Origin: Candidatus Sabulitectum sp.
GTDB taxonomy: Bacteria > Fermentibacterota > Fermentibacteria > Fermentibacterales > Fermentibacteraceae
Reading direction: 5' to 3'
DNA length: 16,998 nucleotides
Assembly (NCBI GenBank): GCA_023145935.1
Contig: JAGLDB010000018.1
Span: forward strand, 1-16,998
The translations under genes were made by a program, and so were the position numbers. Shown here one piece after another: positions 12,789-16,998 of the stretch. The notes beneath the pieces were generated by a model. The model searched no databases and had not been told where the DNA came from. It saw nothing but the letters and a program-made list of their open reading frames with translations. Within the stretch, counting starts at the first letter, position 1, and every line of letters begins with the position of its first letter.

Positions 12789-14114
12789 ATGAGCAGAAAG
12801 AGAACCCTTATCTTAGGCGCCGCAGGGCGCGATTTCCACAATTTCAACACTCTGTATCGCAACGATGACAGCTACGAGGTTGTGGCTTTTACTGCAACAC
12901 AGATCCCGGATATTGATGGAAGAAAATACCCTGCAGAGCTTGCAGGAGAATTCTATCCTGAAGGTATCAAGATCCTTGACGAGAGCGAACTCGAGAACAT
13001 CATATATGGTGAGAATATCGAGCTTTGTGTAATGTCTTACAGCGATCTTCCAGACAGTACAGTTATGGCCCTGGCCAGCCGTGTTAACACAGCAGGCGCT
13101 GACTTTGTAATGATCGGTGCAGAGCGCACAATGGTGAAGAGCACCAAGCCGGTTATTGCCATCACTGCTGTTCGTACAGGCTGTGGTAAGAGTCAGACAA
13201 CTCGCCGTGTTGTTGAAGAACTCAAAAAAGCCGGAAAAAAAGTGGTTTCAATTCGTCACCCTATGCCTTACGGCGATCTTGTAAAGCAGAAGGTTCAGCG
13301 CTTTGCCACAATTGAAGACCTTAAGAAGCACGAGTGCACAATTGAAGAGATGGAAGAATACGAGCCACACATCATCAACGGTAATGTTATCTACTCAGGC
13401 GTTGATTACGAAGCAATTCTTCGTGAGGCCGAGAAAGAGGCAGATATCATTCTCTGGGACGGTGGCAACAACGATACATCCTTCTACGCTCCTGACCTTA
13501 CTATTACTGTGGTAGATCCTCACAGACCCGGCCACGAGCTTAGCTACTACCCCGGTCAGACAAACCTCAGGCTTGCGGATGTTGTTGTTATCAACAAGAT
13601 CGACAGCGCATACCCCGAGGATGTTGAGGAAGTAAGAAAGAACATCCGTTCGGTTAACCCAACAGCCCGTATCATAGATGGAGCCAGCCCTGTTTCCGTA
13701 GACAAGCCTGAGCTTGTTCTTGGTAAAAAGGTTCTTGTTGTTGAAGACGGACCAACACTCACCCACGGTGAGATGGAGTACGGTGCAGGTTTTGTGGCAG
13801 CAGAGAAGTATGGCGCAGCTGAATTCGCCAATCCTGTTCCTCATGCTGTTGGTACTATCAAAGCCACTTTTGACAAGTACTATCCCGGTGTGGAAGAAAC
13901 AGTAATTCTTCCAGCTATGGGTTACGGTGATGCTCAGATCAAAGATCTTGAGGATACCATCAACGCCATTGATTGTGATGCCGTTATCATTGGAACTCCT
14001 ATGGATCTTTCCAGAATAGTAAATATCAACAAGCCTACGGTGAAAGTTACATATGACCTTCAGGAGATCGGTAAGCCAGATCTTGCTGAAGTTCTGAAGC
14101 CTTTTACTGAATAG
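12789..14114 (+). CDS. GTPase of the cyclic 2,3-diphosphoglycerate synthetase family
   Basis: 441 residues. Start ATG at 12789, placed 9 nt after AAAGGA; in-frame codons back to 12711 would run through the leader hairpins and are rejected. It opens with a Rossmann-like domain (TLILGAAGRDFHNFN, then EVVAFTATQIPDIDGR). The P-loop follows at about 127-139 (AVRTGCGKSQTTR, with Lys134 and Ser135), then HPMPYGDL (157-164), WDGGNND (223-229), VVDPHRPGHE and NKID (269-272). Later landmarks are VLVVEDGPTLTHGEM and LPAMGYGDAQI. These match the family of archaeal CpgS, which cyclises 2,3-bisphosphoglycerate. The family is widespread in bacteria, where the reaction is not established and where cyclic bisphosphoglycerate is not known to be common. 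Cytoplasmic, single-gene unit. Family call is strong; the reaction is uncertain. Confidence 0.9.
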   Translation: MSRKRTLILGAAGRDFHNFNTLYRNDDSYEVVAFTATQIPDIDGRKYPAELAGEFYPEGIKILDESELENIIYGENIELCVMSYSDLPDSTVMALASRVNTAGADFVMIGAERTMVKSTKPVIAITAVRTGCGKSQTTRRVVEELKKAGKKVVSIRHPMPYGDLVKQKVQRFATIEDLKKHECTIEEMEEYEPHIINGNVIYSGVDYEAILREAEKEADIILWDGGNNDTSFYAPDLTITVVDPHRPGHELSYYPGQTNLRLADVVVINKIDSAYPEDVEEVRKNIRSVNPTARIIDGASPVSVDKPELVLGKKVLVVEDGPTLTHGEMEYGAGFVAAEKYGAAEFANPVPHAVGTIKATFDKYYPGVEETVILPAMGYGDAQIKDLEDTINAIDCDAVIIGTPMDLSRIVNINKPTVKVTYDLQEIGKPDLAEVLKPFTE

Positions 14115-14120
14115 TAGAAT
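14092..14120 (+). promoter_or_regulatory. Possible promoter of the kor operon
   Basis: TAGAAT (14115-14120) is a good -10 match. The best -35 at 17 nt is TTCTGA (14092-14097), a weak match inside the end of the GTPase gene. Without it, the kor genes would depend on read-through from the GTPase promoter. Confidence 0.25.
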
Positions 14121-14146
14121 AGTTCGCATGTTGCGGTAATCGCATG

Positions 14147-14178
14147 GAAAGGCAGGTCCCACAGGGGTCTTGCCTTTC
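14147..14178 (+). terminator. Long hairpin between GTPase and kor operon (weak terminator or attenuator)
   Basis: GAAAGGCAGG pairs with CTTGCCTTTC (10 bp, one G-U), continues after a small internal loop through CCC/GGG, and closes on an ACA loop. Only TTGCAT follows instead of a T-run. It is therefore at best a weak terminator and may instead be a leader structure of korD, whose ATG is 25 nt further on. Confidence 0.5.
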
Positions 14179-14203
14179 TTGCATCATCTGGAGGTATTGT
14201 TCA

Positions 14204-14494
14204 ATGTCTGAAAAACCCATGAAGGGGCAGACAAAAGAAGAACATTGTGAGACCGAAGTAGAAAAGAAGCCAGCCGTTCATATTTTTCCCGAGTGGTGTA
14301 AGGGCTGCGGAATCTGTGTAGCATTCTGTCCCAAGCAGGTGCTGGAAATGGGCAGGGATCAGAAAGCCCATGTTGTGCATCCGGAAAAATGTATTGAATG
14401 TGCTCTGTGTGCCCGCAGGTGTCCTGAATTTGCTGTGTATGTCAGTGGAGATCACCTTAAAGAGGGTAAAAAAAAGAATGGTGGTGAGAAATGA
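14204..14494 (+). CDS. korD: 2-oxoacid:ferredoxin oxidoreductase ferredoxin (delta) subunit
   Basis: 96 residues. Start ATG at 14204 with GGAGG about 9 nt upstream; the in-frame ATG at 14144 has no such site, runs through the hairpin, and is rejected. Two complete 4Fe-4S motifs: CKGCGICVAFCPK (Cys32, 35, 38, 42) and CIECALCARRCPE (Cys63, 66, 69, 73). The first 22 and last 10 residues are charged tails. It passes electrons from the oxoacid oxidation site to soluble ferredoxin. Its ATGA overlap with the next gene (14491-14494) couples it to korA, and this place in the operon fixes its role as KorD rather than a free ferredoxin. Confidence 0.92.
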   Translation: MSEKPMKGQTKEEHCETEVEKKPAVHIFPEWCKGCGICVAFCPKQVLEMGRDQKAHVVHPEKCIECALCARRCPEFAVYVSGDHLKEGKKKNGGEK

Positions 14495-15636
14495 GCGGAG
14501 TTCCCTGGGGAGAGACGAAACTGGTACAGGGCAATGAAGCTGTGGCTCTGGGGGCCCTTGCTGCCGGAATAGACTTCTTTGCCGGATACCCGATTACGCC
14601 GTCTACTGAAGTTGCCGAGATACTTGCCCGTGAGTTGCCTCTTATCGGAAAAAAATGGATACAGATGGAAGATGAGATTGCCAGTATCAGCGCCATTATA
14701 GGCGGCAGCCTCGCTGGAGGCAGATCCATGACTGCTACAAGTGGTCCAGGTTTCAGCCTTATGCAGGAAGGTCTTGGATATGCATGCATGACTGAGGTGC
14801 CTCTTGTTCTTGTTAATGTCATGCGCGGCGGACCCTCAACCGGGCTTCCCACACAGGTTGCCCAGGGTGATGTAATGCAGGCAAGGTGGGGAACTCACGG
14901 AGATCATCCCGCCATTGTTCTTGCACCTTCAGATGTTAAGGAATGTTTTGACCTTACCATAATGGCTTTCAATCTTGCTGAAGAATTCCGGACACCTGTT
15001 ATTCTTATGCCTGATGAGGTCATAGGTCATATGCGCGAGAAGCTTACTTTTCCGAAAGAGGAAGAAGTTTGCATAACCCCACCTTCCTCACCTGATGTAC
15101 CTCTTGAATGGTACGAGCACTATCACGCGTCAGCTACCGGTGTATCGCCAATGGCTCATTTCGGCTCAGGATACCGTTTTCACGTAACTGGGCTTACCCA
15201 TGATTCCCATGGCTTCCCCACTCGCAAGGTAGACGAAGTTATTACTAAAATGAACAGACTCAAGCATAAGATAACAAGGCGTCTGGATGTTCTTGAGAAC
15301 AACATGCTCCATGGGATTGAAGAATCAAAGGTTATCATTTTCTGCTATGGATCAGTATACAGAAGTGCTCTTGCCGCCCAGAAGATTTTAGCTAAGCAGC
15401 GTAAAAAGGTTGGAATATTCCGGCCTGTTACCATCTGGCCATTTCCGGACAGAACGGTTAAGGAAATGCTTGATTCAAAGGATGTTATTCTTGTTCCTGA
15501 ACTTAATCAGGGGCAGATTATACACGAGGTCGAGCGTCTTACATCAGACAGCGTAAGAGTTGTTCCTCTTCACCGGTATGACGGTTACGAGATTACACCT
15601 GAGCAGCTTGTTGCTGCGGTACTGGAGGTGATGTAA
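14491..15636 (+). CDS. korA: 2-oxoglutarate (2-oxoacid):ferredoxin oxidoreductase alpha subunit
   Basis: 381 residues; ATG overlaps the korD stop as ATGA, with GGTGGTGAG as ribosome binding site. Landmarks: GNEAVALGALAAG near the N-terminus, YPITPSTE (33-40), SGPGFSLM (84-91), RGGPSTG (112-118), QGD (125-127) and GTHGD (134-138). A C-terminal transketolase-like domain has CYGS and PFPDRTVKEML, and EVERL lies near the end. With KorB it converts 2-oxoglutarate and CoA to succinyl-CoA plus CO2 and reduced ferredoxin, or the reverse in reductive carbon fixation. The RGGPSTG.PT...QGD pattern favours the Kor type over pyruvate or branched-chain versions, but the substrate cannot be fixed from sequence alone. 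The separate gamma chain is encoded by korC. Confidence 0.93.
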   Translation: MSGVPWGETKLVQGNEAVALGALAAGIDFFAGYPITPSTEVAEILARELPLIGKKWIQMEDEIASISAIIGGSLAGGRSMTATSGPGFSLMQEGLGYACMTEVPLVLVNVMRGGPSTGLPTQVAQGDVMQARWGTHGDHPAIVLAPSDVKECFDLTIMAFNLAEEFRTPVILMPDEVIGHMREKLTFPKEEEVCITPPSSPDVPLEWYEHYHASATGVSPMAHFGSGYRFHVTGLTHDSHGFPTRKVDEVITKMNRLKHKITRRLDVLENNMLHGIEESKVIIFCYGSVYRSALAAQKILAKQRKKVGIFRPVTIWPFPDRTVKEMLDSKDVILVPELNQGQIIHEVERLTSDSVRVVPLHRYDGYEITPEQLVAAVLEVM

Positions 15637-16472
15637 TGCCTGCCCGTCTTCCATATGCTTACAAATATCTTAGAGCAAAGAAAAAATTCCCGCATGTCTG
15701 GTGCCCCGGTTGTGGAATCGGCATTGTTATGGGATCCATTATCAGAGCAATTGACAGCCTTGGCTGGGAACTGGATGATATTCTTATGGTATCCGGTATA
15801 GGCTGCACCAGCAGAATGCCGGTTTATTTAGATTTCAACACACTGCACACCACCCATGGCAGGGCTCTTGCCTTCGGTACCGGCGCCAAGATGGCAAATC
15901 CTAACCTGAAGGTTCTTGCTGTTATGGGTGATGGAGATTCCATGGCCATCGGCGGCAACCACATAATTCACGCAGCTCGTCGCAACATGGACATCACAGC
16001 TATCATAGTAAACAACAACAATTATGGAATGACTGGAGGGCAGTTCTCGCCTACAACTCCACAGGGTGCTATAACATCTACTACACCTTACGGCATGATC
16101 GAGCCGGATTTTGATATCTGCAAGCTTACAGAAGCTGCAGGGGCAAACTTTGTTGCCCGTGGAGATGTCTATCATGTTATAGAACTCGACGGTATTCTCA
16201 AAAAGGCACTTTCCGGTTCCGGATTCAGAGTTGTTGAAGCTCTTGCCCCCTGCCCCACCAACTTCGGCAGAGCGAACAGGCAGGGAGACGCTGTGAACAT
16301 GATGGAGCTTCTCAGGGATAACACCATCAATATCGCACAGGCATCAAAGCTTCCCAAAGAGAAAACAGAAGGCAAGACCGTCAGAGGAATTTTCGTAGAC
16401 CGTGATGAGATCGGATATGTGGAGCGATATCAGCAGCTCTGTGATCGTGTTTCATCGGGGGTGAAGAAATGA
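15636..16472 (+). CDS. korB: 2-oxoglutarate (2-oxoacid):ferredoxin oxidoreductase beta subunit
   Basis: 278 residues; TAATG overlap with korA and a near-perfect GGAGGTGAT ribosome binding site. This subunit holds the thiamine diphosphate: CPGCG (23-27), GIGCTSR (54-60), HGRALAFGTG (74-83), GDGDS (98-102, metal and diphosphate binding) and NNNNYGMTGGQ (126-136). PTNFGR near 213 is also typical. The length is normal for KorB. It carries out decarboxylation and hands electrons to the ferredoxin subunit. It ends in an ATGA overlap with korC, so the four subunits are translationally coupled. Confidence 0.94.
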   Translation: MPARLPYAYKYLRAKKKFPHVWCPGCGIGIVMGSIIRAIDSLGWELDDILMVSGIGCTSRMPVYLDFNTLHTTHGRALAFGTGAKMANPNLKVLAVMGDGDSMAIGGNHIIHAARRNMDITAIIVNNNNYGMTGGQFSPTTPQGAITSTTPYGMIEPDFDICKLTEAAGANFVARGDVYHVIELDGILKKALSGSGFRVVEALAPCPTNFGRANRQGDAVNMMELLRDNTINIAQASKLPKEKTEGKTVRGIFVDRDEIGYVERYQQLCDRVSSGVKK

Positions 16473-16998
16473 AATACTCCGAGATAAGACTTGCCGGTTC
16501 AGGAGGACAGGGGCTGGGTCTTGCTGGAAGAATTCTAAGCCAGGCTGCTATTCTTAACGGCAGTGAAGTCTGTCTTACGCAGAGCTATGGCCCGGAAGCC
16601 AGAGGCGGCGCCAGTAGAACTGATGTGATAATTTCCGATAAACCTATTCTTTTCCCTAATTGCCGAAAGCTGGACATTCTTCTGGCAATGAACCAGGAGA
16701 GTGCTGACAAATTCAGCGGCAAGGTTAAAGAGAGAGGTTTTTTTGTTGTGGATTCTACTTTTGTTGATCAGCTGCCGGAGGGGAAAGTTTACGAATATCC
16801 CTTCACCGACAAGAGTATTGAGGTATTTGGACAGAAGATAGTAGCCAACCTTATGGCTATGGGGATGTTTGCTGCTCTCAGCAGATTCTTCAAGCTGGAG
16901 ATCTGGACTGATGCCATCAGGCTGGCTGTTCCGAAAGCCTTTCTGGAATTGAACCTGAAGGCTTTTGAGATGGGGCATCGTGAGGGGCGTGAGATCCT
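16469..16998 (+). CDS. korC: 2-oxoglutarate (2-oxoacid):ferredoxin oxidoreductase gamma subunit (3' end cut by window edge)
   Basis: 176 codons are open to the window edge; the family is usually 180-190 residues, so only a few codons are probably missing. The ATG overlaps the korB stop as ATGA. It starts MKYSEIRLAGSGGQGLGLAG with the GSGGQG loop at 10-15, followed by YGPEARGG (40-47), both diagnostic of the gamma chain of 2-oxoacid:ferredoxin oxidoreductases. Residues 60-140 alternate strand and helix (LDILLAMNQES, FFVVDSTFV). The gamma subunit supports assembly and CoA access of the alpha-beta core. Order delta-alpha-beta-gamma is a common Kor arrangement. Confidence 0.93.
   Translation, partial: MKYSEIRLAGSGGQGLGLAGRILSQAAILNGSEVCLTQSYGPEARGGASRTDVIISDKPILFPNCRKLDILLAMNQESADKFSGKVKERGFFVVDSTFVDQLPEGKVYEYPFTDKSIEVFGQKIVANLMAMGMFAALSRFFKLEIWTDAIRLAVPKAFLELNLKAFEMGHREGREI

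Noticed and set aside
13395..14162. A 255-codon open frame on the minus strand opposite the GTPase gene
   Set aside because: The plus-strand protein is a strongly recognisable family here. The antisense product is Cys/Asn-rich with no family likeness, and it starts inside the intergenic hairpin.
14144..14203. N-terminal extension of the ferredoxin from ATG at 14144
   Set aside because: It runs through the hairpin at 14147-14178 and lacks a ribosome binding site; ATG at 14204 has GGAGG at good spacing.

Overview
The window reads as chromosomal DNA of an anaerobic, diderm (outer-membrane-bearing) bacterium. Evidence: four 2-oxoacid:ferredoxin oxidoreductase subunits with a dicluster ferredoxin (anaerobic carbon metabolism), three predicted outer-membrane beta-barrels ending in F or W, a FlgD-like C-terminal domain on a secreted protein, and many lipoproteins. 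These traits fit a poorly cultured lineage near the FCB group (a Fermentibacterota- or Cloacimonadota-like organism is my guess). That placement is inference; there is no rRNA here. I saw no tRNA, CRISPR array, insertion sequence or phage gene, and no gene-free stretch longer than 300 bases.

Region 1 (1-2380, minus strand): four tandem paralogous small lipoproteins of about 156 residues with an NTF2/DUF4878-like look, the first cut by the window edge. They are not an operon. The three complete copies each have their own terminator, and each has a matching promoter (WTGCAT, exactly 16 nt, TATRAT) 87-94 nt before the start codon.

Region 2 (2490-12642, plus strand): eight closely packed genes starting from a divergent promoter. 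In order: a UgpB-like solute-binding lipoprotein (probably using a CTG start), a secreted OB-fold protein with a FlgD-like C-terminus, a PorV/FadL-like barrel, an 810-residue barrel protein carrying N-terminal helix-hairpin-helix (ComEA-like) domains, a second PorV-like barrel, a 5'-nucleotidase family enzyme, an FAD-dependent amine-oxidase/UDP-galactopyranose-mutase-like protein, and a DUF2085 membrane protein. The first six are an envelope set. An OB fold, DNA-binding-type HHH domains and a nucleotidase together suggest handling of extracellular nucleic acid or nucleotides, but this is only a hypothesis.

Region 3 (12643-14114): one gene for a GTPase of the cyclic 2,3-diphosphoglycerate synthetase family, with its own promoter (perfect TTGACA) and a leader of about 108 nt. 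The leader packs several perfect stems and at least two mutually exclusive pairings next to the ribosome binding site. It looks like an uncharacterised cis-regulatory RNA and is the most interesting item in the window.

Region 4 (14147-16998): a tightly overlapped korD-korA-korB-korC operon for 2-oxoglutarate (2-oxoacid):ferredoxin oxidoreductase. korC runs off the right edge very near its expected end.
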